Below are positions 9,352 to 17,781 of a stretch of DNA of 40,535 nt, in pieces. The stretch lies in contig JAOTYM010000030.1 in the NCBI GenBank assembly GCA_029861845.1, positions 1 through 40,535 on the forward strand. Direction: 5' to 3'. Origin of the DNA: Gammaproteobacteria bacterium (GTDB lineage Bacteria; Pseudomonadota; Gammaproteobacteria; Acidiferrobacterales; SPGG2). The translations under genes and the position numbers were made by a program. Numbering within the stretch: the first letter of the stretch is position 1; the number at the start of each line of letters is the position of its first letter. The notes below the pieces were generated by a model. That model did not search any database. It was not told where the DNA came from and saw only the letters and a list, made by a program, of their open reading frames with translations.

Positions 9352-10029
9352 TTACGCAAGCAGTTCGGGTAACCCTGCCAATGTGGGTAACTCGGCATGC
9401 GCCGGTTTCGGTAAGCGCTCGCGCTTTTGCCCGAAGCGATTGATCCACACCACATTCATCCCGAAGTTGGCGGCAGCGGCCGCATCCCAAGCATTTGAAG
9501 ACTGAAAGCTGATTTCGCTGGCACTCACTCCCAGCCGATTACAGGCAAGCTGGTAAACCCGCGGAGCCGGCTTGTAGATGCCAACGTCTTCAATAGAAAA
9601 CACGCCGTCGAGCAGATCTTGCAGCCCCGCCGATTCGACGGCGGCAGCAAGCATGTGTGGTGAGCCATTAGACAAAATCGCCGTCTTGACATCTTTCTGC
9701 GTCAGCGCCGCTAAGGTCTCTTTGACCTCTGGGTAGCAATCCAACGCCAGATAGGCTTGCATCAAATCGCTGAGCAGCTTGCTGTCGTCGATACCACAGG
9801 TCTCAGCCGCATAGTCGAGACCATCTTGGGTCACTTTCCAGAAGTCTACATGTGCACCCATTAAACTACGCAACCACGTATATTCGAGTTGTTTAGTCCG
9901 CCATATCATCGATAGCTGGTCAGCTTTTTCGCCGATACGGCTGCGATGCTTGCCAACCGCCGAATGCACATCGAACAGCGTGCCGTAGGCGTCGAATACA
10001 CAAGCCTTGATGTTTTGCAATACTGTCAT
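9352..10029 (-). CDS. L-2-Haloacid dehalogenase (HAD type II)
   Basis: This is a predicted cytoplasmic hydrolase converting (S)-2-haloacids to (R)-2-hydroxyacids. The 225 residues match the type II haloacid dehalogenase pattern: nucleophile D13 in FDAYGTLFD, the substrate-carboxylate region WRTKQLEYTWL, SNG in AILSNGSPHML, the lysine in GIYKPAPRVYQLA, and SSNAWDAAAAANFGMNVVWINR near residue 175. These features separate it from generic HAD phosphatases. Most characterised members act on chloro- and bromo-acids; fluoroacid activity is not certain. Strong ribosome binding site GAGGAG. It follows the FlK-like thioesterase gene by 16 bp on the same strand, so the two are very likely cotranscribed. 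Confidence 0.88.
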   Translation of the reverse strand: MTVLQNIKACVFDAYGTLFDVHSAVGKHRSRIGEKADQLSMIWRTKQLEYTWLRSLMGAHVDFWKVTQDGLDYAAETCGIDDSKLLSDLMQAYLALDCYPEVKETLAALTQKDVKTAILSNGSPHMLAAAVESAGLQDLLDGVFSIEDVGIYKPAPRVYQLACNRLGVSASEISFQSSNAWDAAAAANFGMNVVWINRFGQKRERLPKPAHAELPTLAGLPELLA

Positions 10030-10045
10030 GGCCGATGCTTCTCCT

Positions 10046-10468
10046 CTAAGCGGGTGGGGTTTTATGTCTTAGCTTTTCGTTGAATCGAGCCGCCTCGACG
10101 ATCATACGCTCATGCGTGCCTTCGGTAATCGTGTCGATCCCGTCGTGCGCGCTGATCGCAAAAGTCAGCTTGCGCCCCGCTTGCGAAAGTAGCTTGACCT
10201 TTACCGTTACCGACAACCCGGGTGGGCTCGCAGCCAGATGGCTCAAGTTGACATGCGTACCAAGCGTCTGCGTGGCCGGCCAATCGATATGCGGGTTAAT
10301 TGCCTTTATGCAGGCCCATTCGCACAAGCCCACCATAAAACCGGTCGCGAGTACCGACGGCATTTGCTGGAATTCCGGGGCCTCCGGATAGAGGTGCGGC
10401 ACGGTCTTGTCTGGCGGTATGGTGAAACTGAATTCATACGCCATGTCCTCAGGTAAGGTGGCAGTCAT
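10046..10468 (-). CDS. FlK-like (fluoroacetyl-CoA type) hot-dog thioesterase
   Basis: The product closely resembles, from memory, Streptomyces cattleya fluoroacetyl-CoA thioesterase FlK along its whole length: IPPDKTVPHLYPEAPEF, ATGFMVGLCEWAC, LAASPPGLSVTV, SAHDGID, EGTHER and FNEKLRHKTP. With the ATG at 10468 the N-terminus aligns with FlK residue for residue, which decided the start; a GTG at 10510 is possible. The FlK catalytic residues Thr42 and Glu50 are T42 and E50 here, and His76 corresponds to H77 after a one-residue insertion. The gate residue Phe36 appears as M36, so fluorine selectivity may differ. Probable role: hydrolysis of a toxic or unwanted short acyl-CoA. Cotranscribed with the haloacid dehalogenase and upstream of prpEBCD. 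Confidence 0.82.
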   Translation of the reverse strand: MTATLPEDMAYEFSFTIPPDKTVPHLYPEAPEFQQMPSVLATGFMVGLCEWACIKAINPHIDWPATQTLGTHVNLSHLAASPPGLSVTVKVKLLSQAGRKLTFAISAHDGIDTITEGTHERMIVEAARFNEKLRHKTPPA

Positions 10469-10752
10469 GGTCTTGGTTGCTATCGTATTGGGTATGCCTG
10501 TCGCTGGCACAGAGAATCAATGATACCAGGGTCTCAACCGCTAGATTTAACTGGTTTAGGGCAACGCTTGCCGTACCCTGATTTTGGGGTCAGAATGTTG
10601 GCTGGCGCGTTCTTTCAAGCACCAGTGGTGGTATATGCGAGCCTGGAGTGCGTCGCGACGGCCTACGGGGTGTCCTATCGACAACCAGAATCGGCCACCC
10701 CTGTTACGATAAGAATGCATCTCGGTAGTAACCCTAAAATTGGAGGGGAATC

Positions 10753-11997
10753 ATGTTTAAGCTTTTTAAATCCACCGCCCTGTTGTTGTCCAGTACTGCG
10801 GTTTTGGTGCTTGGGCTGGCGGGCCCGGCGCAGGCCAAGGTCGAGGGTGATACCATCATTCTCGGTTCCGCCATCTCCTTCACCGGCAAGTACTCGACCA
10901 ATGGCATCCATGCCTCCAACGGCTACAACCTCGCCGTCAAACGCATCAATGAGAGCGGTGGCATTAGGGTTGGCGGTAAATCGTACAAGTTCAAGGTCAA
11001 GTACTACGACGACGAGTCGACGCCGGCTCGCGGTGCGCAACTGGCCGAGCGCCTGATCAAACAGGACGGTATCAAATACATGCTTGGCCCCTACAGCTCT
11101 GGTCTAACCAAGGCAGTGGCGCCGGTCACCGCGAAGTACAAGGTGCCCATGGTCGAAGCTGAGGGCGCATCGCGTTCACTGTTCACCCAGGGCAACAAGT
11201 ACATCTTTGCCGTGCTATCGACGTCGGAACAGTATTTGGCAAGCGCCATCGCGCTGGCGGCCGAGATCGCCAAGAAGAATGGCAAGAAACCACAGGATGT
11301 GAGGGTCGCCATGGCCTTTGAGAATGATCCGTTCTCGCTCGATGTACGCGCCGGCGTGGTCGACGACGTCTCGAAGTACGGCATGAAGATCGTCATCGAT
11401 GACAAGCTGCCGCGTGACCTGGCCGACATGTCGGCCACCCTCACCAAGGTCAAGGCGCTAAAGCCGGACCTGCTCGTCGTTTCGGGCCACTCGAAAGGGG
11501 CAGCCACCGCGGCACGGCAGATCAAAGAAATGCAGATCGACACGCCCATGATCGCCATGACCCATTGTGAGGCCGCCAAGATCATCACCAAGTTCGGCGC
11601 TGCCACGAATGGCTTTCTGTGTCCGACCCAGTGGGCGGAGACGCTGAGCTATAAGGATTCCCTGTTCGGGTCGGCGGCCGACTTCGACCGCCTGTTTAAA
11701 GCCACCTACGACGGCTACAAGAACGTGCCGTATCAAGCCGCCCAGGCCGCCGCCGCGGTGATGGTTTGGAAGGACGCCTTCGAGCGGGCAAACTCTTTCG
11801 ACACTGAGAAAGTGCGCGAGGCCCTTACCAAGACCGATATGCGAACCTTCTATGGCAACATCAGGTTCTCCGACGCCGGCAACAACATCGCCAAGCCGAT
11901 GGTGCTTAGGCAGATTCAGGACGGCACACTGAATGTGGTGGCGCCTTCCAATTGGGCGTCCCATAAGGTGGAACACCCGCGGATGGTGAACTACTAA
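10753..11997 (+). CDS. Branched-chain amino acid-type ABC transporter substrate-binding protein
   Basis: This periplasmic receptor of the LivK/Peripla_BP_6 family has 414 residues. It has a signal peptide (about residues 1-28, ending AQA) and the fold signatures IILGSAISFTGKYSTNG, GYNLAVKRINESGGI, YYDDESTPARGAQLAERLI and MLGPYSSGLTKAVAPV. A good ribosome binding site (GGAGG) precedes the ATG. It heads a five-gene importer operon. The ligand cannot be fixed from sequence: members of this family bind branched-chain amino acids, amides, urea or aromatic acids, and no ligand-specific pattern was recognised. A hairpin just after the gene probably lets it be expressed above the membrane components. 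Confidence 0.85.
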   Translation: MFKLFKSTALLLSSTAVLVLGLAGPAQAKVEGDTIILGSAISFTGKYSTNGIHASNGYNLAVKRINESGGIRVGGKSYKFKVKYYDDESTPARGAQLAERLIKQDGIKYMLGPYSSGLTKAVAPVTAKYKVPMVEAEGASRSLFTQGNKYIFAVLSTSEQYLASAIALAAEIAKKNGKKPQDVRVAMAFENDPFSLDVRAGVVDDVSKYGMKIVIDDKLPRDLADMSATLTKVKALKPDLLVVSGHSKGAATAARQIKEMQIDTPMIAMTHCEAAKIITKFGAATNGFLCPTQWAETLSYKDSLFGSAADFDRLFKATYDGYKNVPYQAAQAAAAVMVWKDAFERANSFDTEKVREALTKTDMRTFYGNIRFSDAGNNIAKPMVLRQIQDGTLNVVAPSNWASHKVEHPRMVNY

Positions 11998-12036
11998 TCC
12001 ACGCTAGTTTGCGGATTAGCTAGGTTGCGTCGTTAG

Positions 12037-12061
12037 CGCCCCCACCCGCAGGGTGGGGGCG
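12037..12061 (+). terminator. Strong hairpin between the binding-protein and permease genes
   Basis: CGCCCCCACCC and GGGTGGGGGCG form a perfect 11-bp G/C-rich stem with a 3-nt loop (GCA), starting 40 bp after the binding-protein stop. No U-tract follows, so it is more likely an attenuator or an mRNA 3'-end stabiliser than a full terminator. Such an element commonly gives excess periplasmic receptor over transporter. Confidence 0.7.
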
Positions 12062-12090
12062 TCGCGTCCACGGATAACAAATCAAACGCC

Positions 12091-12993
12091 GTGCTAGACA
12101 ATCTACTCATACTCACCGCCGTACCCGTCCTAAACGTGCAATTGCTGCTTGATGGACTCTTCATCGGTGCCATTTTCGCACTGGCCGCCTATGGATTGGC
12201 CTTGGTGTGGGGCGTAATGAACGTCAAGAACCTCGCCCAGGGCGATTTCGTTATGATGGGCGGATACATCGCGTTCGTGATGTCCAAGATGGGTATTCAT
12301 CCCATCTTTGGCCTGCCGGTGGCGATCGTACTGATGTTCGCTTTCGGCTGGATTGTCTACCGACTCATTATCAGCCGCGTTATCGGTAGAGATATGTTTA
12401 CCTCCTTGCTTGCGACCTTCGGCCTGGCGATTCTGCTGCAACAAGTGCTAAACCTGATATTCGGCCCGGAGGTGCAAACAGCGGAGTCAGGGTTTGAGAT
12501 CCGCTCGATCCTCGGTGGCATGGTTACGGTCGCCGATATCAAGTTCATTTCGTTCTTACTCACAGCCGTCCTGGCGGCGATCGTCGTCACCTTTATGAAA
12601 TTCAGCCGCATGGGTCAGGCGATCCGTGCCACCGCGCAAGACGCACGAGCGGCCAAGGTCATGGGCATCGATACCGACCGGGTGTACGCGTTTACCTACG
12701 CGTTGAATGCCGCCATCTGTGGTGCCGCCGGCGTACTAATTGCGATGATCTGGGTACTACAGCCGTTTTTCGGGTTGGCCTATTCGATTCGCTGTTTCGT
12801 TATCGTCACCGCCGCCGGTCTGGGAAATCTCCCTGGGGTCATCATGGCCGGTCTCGGCTTGGGGGCGTTTGAGCAGTTCGGCGGGTTTATATTGGGGGCG
12901 GAGTTTCAACAAGCCATCGTGGTCGGCATGCTCGTGCTGGTTCTCCTGATACGCCAATTTCAGCAGGGTCGACAACGTCAAGCGGTGGTATGA
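12091..12993 (+). CDS. LivH-type ABC transporter permease
   Basis: An inner-membrane permease of the branched-chain amino acid family, 300 residues. Several hydrophobic helices frame the signature ALAAYGLALVWGVMNVKNLAQGDFVMMGGYI split across residues 32-62, with GLGNLPGVIMAGLGLGAFEQFGG near residue 248, both typical of LivH. Translation starts at a GTG (12091). It forms the heteromeric channel with the next gene, which it overlaps by 4 bp. Confidence 0.87.
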   Translation: MLDNLLILTAVPVLNVQLLLDGLFIGAIFALAAYGLALVWGVMNVKNLAQGDFVMMGGYIAFVMSKMGIHPIFGLPVAIVLMFAFGWIVYRLIISRVIGRDMFTSLLATFGLAILLQQVLNLIFGPEVQTAESGFEIRSILGGMVTVADIKFISFLLTAVLAAIVVTFMKFSRMGQAIRATAQDARAAKVMGIDTDRVYAFTYALNAAICGAAGVLIAMIWVLQPFFGLAYSIRCFVIVTAAGLGNLPGVIMAGLGLGAFEQFGGFILGAEFQQAIVVGMLVLVLLIRQFQQGRQRQAVV

Positions 12994-14039
12994 ATCTCAG
13001 TCCGAAAACGCTTGCGGCCTATGCGGCTATTCTCGTTTGCGGAATCGTCGCACCATTTCTCTTCCCCAACTACACGTTTCAACTCGCGATGCTTTGGATA
13101 ATGATTCTGTTCGCTCTGACCTGGGACACCATGGGCGGACAGATGGGGTACAACTCGCTCGGCAACATCTTCTTTTTCGGTGCCGGTATGTATATCTGCG
13201 CCGTCGTCCAGATCGCCTGGGCCGGATACGACGTGGCCGAGTACACCGCCCATTTCGGTGCCGTTAAGATCGAGGTCACTTACGCCCAGTATTACGGCGG
13301 TTTAATGGTAGGTCTGATTCTGGCCGCGTTAGGCTGCGTGCTCTTTGCCATTGTCTTTGGACATATCGTGTTCGGCCTACGCGGTCCCTACTTCGCCATC
13401 GGCACCTTGGGGGTCGCGCTCGCAGCCGGTGAGCTCGTGGGGACCTGGGACTATGTCGGTGGTGGTGGCGGTATTACGGTACCGTTTTATCCCGGCGAAC
13501 CTGACGCACGCTCGTTGCTGTATTATTTTCTATGTTTCCCATTGGCGATTGCCACGTTTTCATTTCTCAAGTGGTTGTATTCGACGCGCTTCGGTCTGGC
13601 GATAAATGCCATTCGTGACGACGAAGAGAAGGCCGAAGGCATGGGCATTCATACCCTGCGCTATAAGACCATTGCCTGGGCGTCGTCGGCCTTTTTCCTG
13701 GGAATCTCCGGCGGCATCTTTGGCAATATGGTGGGCTTTGTCGAACCGCTCGAGGTCGCATTCCCGACCGTCACCTTCGGTATCTTCATGGTGGTCATGG
13801 CCCTGCTTGGGGGTAAAGGCACGTTGTGGGGCCCGGTGCTGGGCGCCACCGTGTTCCACATCATAAAGGAAACGACCTGGACCTATATGCTCGGCTGGCA
13901 ATGGGTGGCGCTAGGTGCGCTCATCATCATCAATATCGTGTTCTTCCAGCAAGGCATTCTCGGTTGGGCGCAAGAAAAATGGCCGGAACGTTTCGGCATC
14001 AAAGTGGAAGGCGATGACAGCGGGCGTGAGGCGGGCTGA
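12990..14039 (+). CDS. LivM-type ABC transporter permease
   Basis: The second permease of the importer, 349 residues, with about nine hydrophobic segments. Family landmarks are LGNIFFFGAGMYI near residue 57, GPYFAIGTLGVALAAGELV near 130, the EAA-like cytoplasmic loop FGLAINAIRDDEEKAEGMGI near 205, and MALLGGKGTLWGPVLGA near 270. Its ATG overlaps the preceding permease stop by 4 bp and its TGA shares one base with the ATG of the ATPase gene, showing tight coupling. Confidence 0.87.
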   Translation: MNLSPKTLAAYAAILVCGIVAPFLFPNYTFQLAMLWIMILFALTWDTMGGQMGYNSLGNIFFFGAGMYICAVVQIAWAGYDVAEYTAHFGAVKIEVTYAQYYGGLMVGLILAALGCVLFAIVFGHIVFGLRGPYFAIGTLGVALAAGELVGTWDYVGGGGGITVPFYPGEPDARSLLYYFLCFPLAIATFSFLKWLYSTRFGLAINAIRDDEEKAEGMGIHTLRYKTIAWASSAFFLGISGGIFGNMVGFVEPLEVAFPTVTFGIFMVVMALLGGKGTLWGPVLGATVFHIIKETTWTYMLGWQWVALGALIIINIVFFQQGILGWAQEKWPERFGIKVEGDDSGREAG

Positions 14040-14809
14040 TGGTGGCAACTAGCACCAGCACCACCAATGGCTTGATTGAATGCCAAGGTGTAACCAAGAC
14101 CTTCGGTGGTGTTATCGCCAATAACGACATCGCACTTAACGTTCCTGAAGGCCGGATCACCGGCTTGATTGGCCCCAACGGCTCTGGAAAGACAACCTTA
14201 TTCAACTCAATCGTCGGTTATCATCCTTTAGACTCAGGCTCAGTCAAGTTTAAGGGTAAGGAGATCTCGAAACTGCGCGTCCCACAAATCGCGCGTATGG
14301 GTATGTTGCGCACGTTTCAGCAGACACGTATCTACTCGAAGATGAACTGCGTGGAAAACATGCTGGTATCAGTGCCGCACCGACGCGAAACCTATCGCAT
14401 GATGTTTTCCGAGTACGCGCCTGAGGTGACTGAACGGGCAGAGGAGTTACTCGAGTTCGTAGGTCTTTATCAGAAACGCCTGTTGATTTCAGGTGACCTT
14501 TCATTCGGTCAACAAAAACTGCTTGAGTTCGCCATGGCGTTGATGAATGAGCCGGAGGTATTGTTACTCGATGAGCCGACGGCGGGGATCAACCCGACCC
14601 TAATTAACGGCCTCATTGATCGACTAAGGCGAGCCAATGAGCAAATGGGTATTACGCTGTTTGTTATCGAACACAACATGCGCGTGATCATGGGCCTCGC
14701 CGAACATATTTATTGCCTGGCCAATGGCAAGCTATTGGCAGAAGGAACGCCGGACAAGATTCGGAATGACAAACGTGTTATCGACGCCTATCTTGGCGGT
14801 CATGCCTAG
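14039..14809 (+). CDS. LivG-type ABC transporter ATP-binding protein
   Basis: A cytoplasmic ATPase of the importer, 256 residues. Motifs: Walker A GPNGSGKTT near residue 47, Q-loop FQQTRIYSKM, signature LSFGQQKLLEFA (a LivG-like variant of LSGGQ), Walker B LLLDEPTAGINP and switch His in FVIEHNMRVIMGLA. The LivG-specific insertion between Walker A and signature is present. It works with the following LivF-type subunit. Confidence 0.88.
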   Translation: MVATSTSTTNGLIECQGVTKTFGGVIANNDIALNVPEGRITGLIGPNGSGKTTLFNSIVGYHPLDSGSVKFKGKEISKLRVPQIARMGMLRTFQQTRIYSKMNCVENMLVSVPHRRETYRMMFSEYAPEVTERAEELLEFVGLYQKRLLISGDLSFGQQKLLEFAMALMNEPEVLLLDEPTAGINPTLINGLIDRLRRANEQMGITLFVIEHNMRVIMGLAEHIYCLANGKLLAEGTPDKIRNDKRVIDAYLGGHA

Positions 14810-14827
14810 AAAGCAGGACGTTTAACA

Positions 14828-15718
14828 ATGGTTGTCGGCGATGACAGGACGAAAAACTCGAAGCGTGCTAGCGGTTATCACACAGGCTCAGTCGATACTG
14901 TAATCTCCGTTGACGACGTCACTCGCGAAGCACAGAAGATCGCCGAGCATGCGCCCTCTAAGGAAGACATCGCCAACCTCGCGCGCAACAACCCTTATGT
15001 AATTATCGACAATCTTCGCGCAGGTTACGGAAAAATGGAGATCCTGCATGACTTCAATCTTCAAGTCGGCAAAAAACAGTCGCTATGTTTGATCGGTCCC
15101 AACGGCGCCGGCAAGTCGACAATCCTGCATTCGATCTTCGGATTTACCACTATCTTTAGCGGTCAAATCCGCATTGGCGAAGGCGATAATAAGCGCGATG
15201 TGACCAAGCTGACATCGAGCGAAAAGCTAAGCCGAGCTGGCGTCGCCTACATCCTGCAAGATAAATCCATCTTCCCTGGCATGACGGTGGAAGAGAACCT
15301 CTGGATGGGCGGCTATCTGAAGGAGACACCGGCCGAGGCCAAAGAGGCGGCGGAAAAGATATTCGAGAAGTATTCTCGGCTTGCCGAACGGCGTTCGCAT
15401 CCGGCGCGCGTACTGTCGGGCGGCGAACGTCGATTGTTAGAGATCTCCCGCGCCCTGGTGATGGAGCCGGAGGTGCTGCTCGTCGATGAGCCTTCCATTG
15501 GCCTTGAGCCGCGCTTCATCGATATGGTGTTTGAGATCCTCGATGACCTGCAAAACAGCGAGGGCAAAACCATTATCATGGTCGAACAAAACGCCAAGAA
15601 GGGACTCGAATTCGCCGACATCGGCTACGTGTTAGTGTCGGGTGAAGTCGCAATCGCTGGGCCCGGCAAAGAACTGCTAGAAAATCCTGCCGTTGGTCGA
15701 CTGTTTCTAGGCGGTTAG
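14828..15718 (+). CDS. LivF-type ABC transporter ATP-binding protein with N-terminal extension
   Basis: The second ATPase of the importer, 296 residues. The ABC domain begins near residue 58 (NLRAGYGKMEILHDF) and has Walker A GPNGAGKST, the motif VAYILQDKSIFPGMTVEENL, signature LSGGERRLLEISRAL, Walker B VLLVDEPSIGLEP and switch region MVEQNAKKGLE. LivF proteins are usually about 235 residues, so about 55 extra N-terminal residues are present here; they are charged and include VDDVTREAQKIAEHAPSKED, which may be helical. No internal start with a better ribosome binding site was seen, and the extension has normal-looking codons, so it seems real. The gene ends the importer operon. Confidence 0.86.
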   Translation: MVVGDDRTKNSKRASGYHTGSVDTVISVDDVTREAQKIAEHAPSKEDIANLARNNPYVIIDNLRAGYGKMEILHDFNLQVGKKQSLCLIGPNGAGKSTILHSIFGFTTIFSGQIRIGEGDNKRDVTKLTSSEKLSRAGVAYILQDKSIFPGMTVEENLWMGGYLKETPAEAKEAAEKIFEKYSRLAERRSHPARVLSGGERRLLEISRALVMEPEVLLVDEPSIGLEPRFIDMVFEILDDLQNSEGKTIIMVEQNAKKGLEFADIGYVLVSGEVAIAGPGKELLENPAVGRLFLGG

Positions 15719-15739
15719 GTTTGTTTCGACCTGTCACCA

Positions 15740-16234
15740 CTATGTTCTATCTGTCGCCAGGTTTTCAATTACCGTTGCACCCGGTATTTGCAACAATGCC
15801 TTGGGCGCTATTTTTATCTTGGTTGAGCGATTGCCACTCCCTAGCACGATATAGGCGGCTGACATTACTCGCTGATCTATCCATACCGGCAAGTCGACCG
15901 GCAGCGCCAACGGGGTAACACCGCCGAGTTCCATACCCGTGACTTCTCTGGTTTCGTCGGCGGAGGCAAACGACACGCGACGCGCTGCGAGCCTCTTGCG
16001 TACCACCTTATTGACATCGAGACGGGTGTTCGCCAACACGACGCAGGCAACGAAGCGTTCTTCCCCGGTTTTTGCTTTGACGATAATGGTGTTTGCGGAC
16101 AGCTCGAGCGCGTAACCATAATGCTGACAGAATACCGTCGTATCCGCGAGCTCGGGGTCACAAGGTACGATTTCGTAGTCGAATCCACAGTCGTCGAGAA
16201 ACTCTCTTACCAAATTTTCACTGCGCACCGTCAT
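15740..16234 (-). CDS. YbaK/ProX-type aminoacyl-tRNA deacylase
   Basis: A predicted cytoplasmic trans-editing enzyme that removes mischarged amino acids from tRNA (YbaK/EbsC/INS superfamily), 164 residues. Family features: the catalytic-pocket lysine in NTIIVKAKTGEERFVACVVLA, the strand pattern VRKRLAARRVSFASADE, and the hallmark GGVTPLALP near residue 103. Which tRNA it edits (Cys-Pro, Ala-Pro or other) cannot be decided. It converges on the end of the importer operon and diverges from the next gene. Confidence 0.8.
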   Translation of the reverse strand: MTVRSENLVREFLDDCGFDYEIVPCDPELADTTVFCQHYGYALELSANTIIVKAKTGEERFVACVVLANTRLDVNKVVRKRLAARRVSFASADETREVTGMELGGVTPLALPVDLPVWIDQRVMSAAYIVLGSGNRSTKIKIAPKALLQIPGATVIENLATDRT

Positions 16235-16320
16235 GTCCGATACTCTGATGTCGACACATGTCTTGTTTCACCTCATGCGTAGTATCATCACGCGTCTACA
16301 CCGAAACAGGAGGATACACC

Positions 16321-16614
16321 GTGAACCACTTTGCCGTCATTGTGTCGATAAGACTTAAGCCTGGGACCACCGAGGACTTTTGTTCCCATATCATCAAAAA
16401 TGCGGCTGCTTCCAGGCGAGACGAGCCGGATTGTCATCGCTTTGATGTAGTCGTGGCTGAAGATGACAATCATCAACTGTACTTCTATGAGGAGTATACG
16501 GACGCCGCTGCATTCGAAGCCCACCGTAATACGTCGCACTATGAGACGTTCCGACGGGCCACCGATGACATGGTATTAGAGCGCGTTGTTAAGCGATGTA
16601 ATCACATAGGCTAA
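16321..16614 (+). CDS. ABM-family monooxygenase-like protein
   Basis: A 97-residue protein of the antibiotic-biosynthesis-monooxygenase (dimeric alpha/beta barrel) fold, similar to quinol monooxygenase YgiN. Typical features are VIVSIRLKPGTTEDF at the start, EPDCHRFDVV mid-protein and YFYEEYTDAAAFEAHRNTSHY in the second half. The start is the GTG at 16321, decided by AGGAGG 7 nt upstream; the longer upstream reading from 16258 lacks such a site. Substrate unknown. Its stop overlaps the convergent racemase stop by 4 bp. Confidence 0.78.
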   Translation: MNHFAVIVSIRLKPGTTEDFCSHIIKNAAASRRDEPDCHRFDVVVAEDDNHQLYFYEEYTDAAAFEAHRNTSHYETFRRATDDMVLERVVKRCNHIG

Positions 16615-17267
16615 TCGTCGACGTAGAAGGATCGTAATCGACTGACGGCTGAGTGCGGACTGGTCAAGACAGGTCTGTCAGTAGCACGACGAATCGCCGT
16701 ATACGCCCTTGCCATTGAGAACTGTGCGAGCACGAGCACATCGTAACCGCTGAGTTCCTTGGCGGCTTGTAAGATCAAGGCATCGTGCTCTTGCAGTCGA
16801 CCGGATTGCAAGGCCTTTAGGGCGCCAGGCACATAAGTCAATTGGATACGCGGCGAAAGATTTCTGCGTGCGGCTGCTAGCTCCAATTGTGTACGCAGCG
16901 AACGAACGGTGGGAAGAAAAGTGGCAAGCCCGGCGATACGTGTTCCAGATGAAAGTGTATCGTCAATCATTGCCTCATCGGGTTTGAGTACCGGAATATC
17001 CAGATCTTGCCTCGCAGCGTCAATCGCTGCCCCGAAACCCGAACAACTAAACAAAATTCCTTGGGCACCGCAGTTGACGGCATAGCCGACCAGGTCCGCG
17101 ATGCGACTGAAGATATTCTCATTGAGATCACCGCTTGCCGCCAGGTCAGCACTCAAGGAATCATCAGTAAGATTGGTAGTTATGGCTTCCGGCCACAGTC
17201 GTTGGAAGGCTTCCGCTATCGGTTGATGCGACAGGATAGTGGCGTGGATTACGGCAATGCGCGTCAT
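16611..17267 (-). CDS. Aspartate/glutamate racemase-family protein
   Basis: A 218-residue member of the Asp/Glu/hydantoin racemase superfamily. The first catalytic cysteine region is seen in GILFSCSGFGAAI near residue 75, followed by IPVLKPDEAMIDD. Where the second catalytic cysteine is expected (VLVLAQFSMARAY near residue 182) there is Q-F-S instead, so a two-base racemisation may not be possible. Some family members with this variation act as isomerases or decarboxylases or have unknown roles. Substrate unresolved. Confidence 0.7.
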   Translation of the reverse strand: MTRIAVIHATILSHQPIAEAFQRLWPEAITTNLTDDSLSADLAASGDLNENIFSRIADLVGYAVNCGAQGILFSCSGFGAAIDAARQDLDIPVLKPDEAMIDDTLSSGTRIAGLATFLPTVRSLRTQLELAAARRNLSPRIQLTYVPGALKALQSGRLQEHDALILQAAKELSGYDVLVLAQFSMARAYTAIRRATDRPVLTSPHSAVSRLRSFYVDD

Positions 17268-17381
17268 TGGCGAAGCCCCAAGGTGGGTTGAAGACAGCCT
17301 ATTCCTGAGCCTGTTGTTGTCTCGCTACCTTCGACCGATTACGATTATGCGTGTTCGTCGCGACGATATCCAAGCTACGAC

Positions 17382-17777
17382 ATGTCCAATAAAGTTCGAA
17401 AGTCTGAGACGGAATGGTGCCACCAGCTAACGCCCGAGCAATTGCGCGTGAGCCGGGAACGTGGCACCGAGAAACGATTCTCGGGCGAGTATAACAACTG
17501 TGAGACAGCAGGTACGTACGATTGTATCTGCCGTGGGCAATCACTATTCAGCTCCGACACCAAGTTTGACGCCGGCACCGGCCGGCCCGGTTTCTGGGCG
17601 GCTATCTCGACCGACGCCGTGATCACCAGACCGGATGACAGATGCGGCACTGACCTGACGGAAGTGTTGTGCGAACGCCGCGCTGCACACCTCGGTCATG
17701 TTTTTTTAGATGGTCCGAAACCTAGCGGGCAACGGTATTGTATCAATTCAGTGGCGCTAAAACTAAGGCGAAGCTAA
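17382..17777 (+). CDS. msrB: Divergent peptide-methionine (R)-S-oxide reductase MsrB
   Basis: A 131-residue MsrB-fold protein that would reduce methionine-R-sulfoxide. Family features are LTPEQLRVSRERGTEKRFSGEY, LFSSDTKFDAGTGRPGFW, RRAAHLGHVFLDGP and the catalytic cysteine C120 in QRYCINSVAL. Three usual features are altered. The two structural-zinc CxxC pairs have become C48-I-C50-R51 and C97-E-R-R100. The GWPSF tryptophan is Arg (GRPGF). No cysteine is present at the usual recycling position. It is probably a zinc-free, divergent MsrB. Only 4 bp separate it from the methyltransferase gene, so they are cotranscribed. Confidence 0.8.
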   Translation: MSNKVRKSETEWCHQLTPEQLRVSRERGTEKRFSGEYNNCETAGTYDCICRGQSLFSSDTKFDAGTGRPGFWAAISTDAVITRPDDRCGTDLTEVLCERRAAHLGHVFLDGPKPSGQRYCINSVALKLRRS

Positions 17778-17781
17778 CAAC

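Noticed and set aside
10520-11056. 178-codon plus-strand frame across the binding-protein promoter and 5' end
   Set aside because: It overlaps the well-supported binding-protein gene in another frame, is rich in Arg/Pro/Ser, has no domain and no ribosome binding site.
11458-11976. 172-codon minus-strand frame inside the binding-protein gene
   Set aside because: It is the mirror of a conserved coding sequence; the composition and lack of start signals show a shadow frame.
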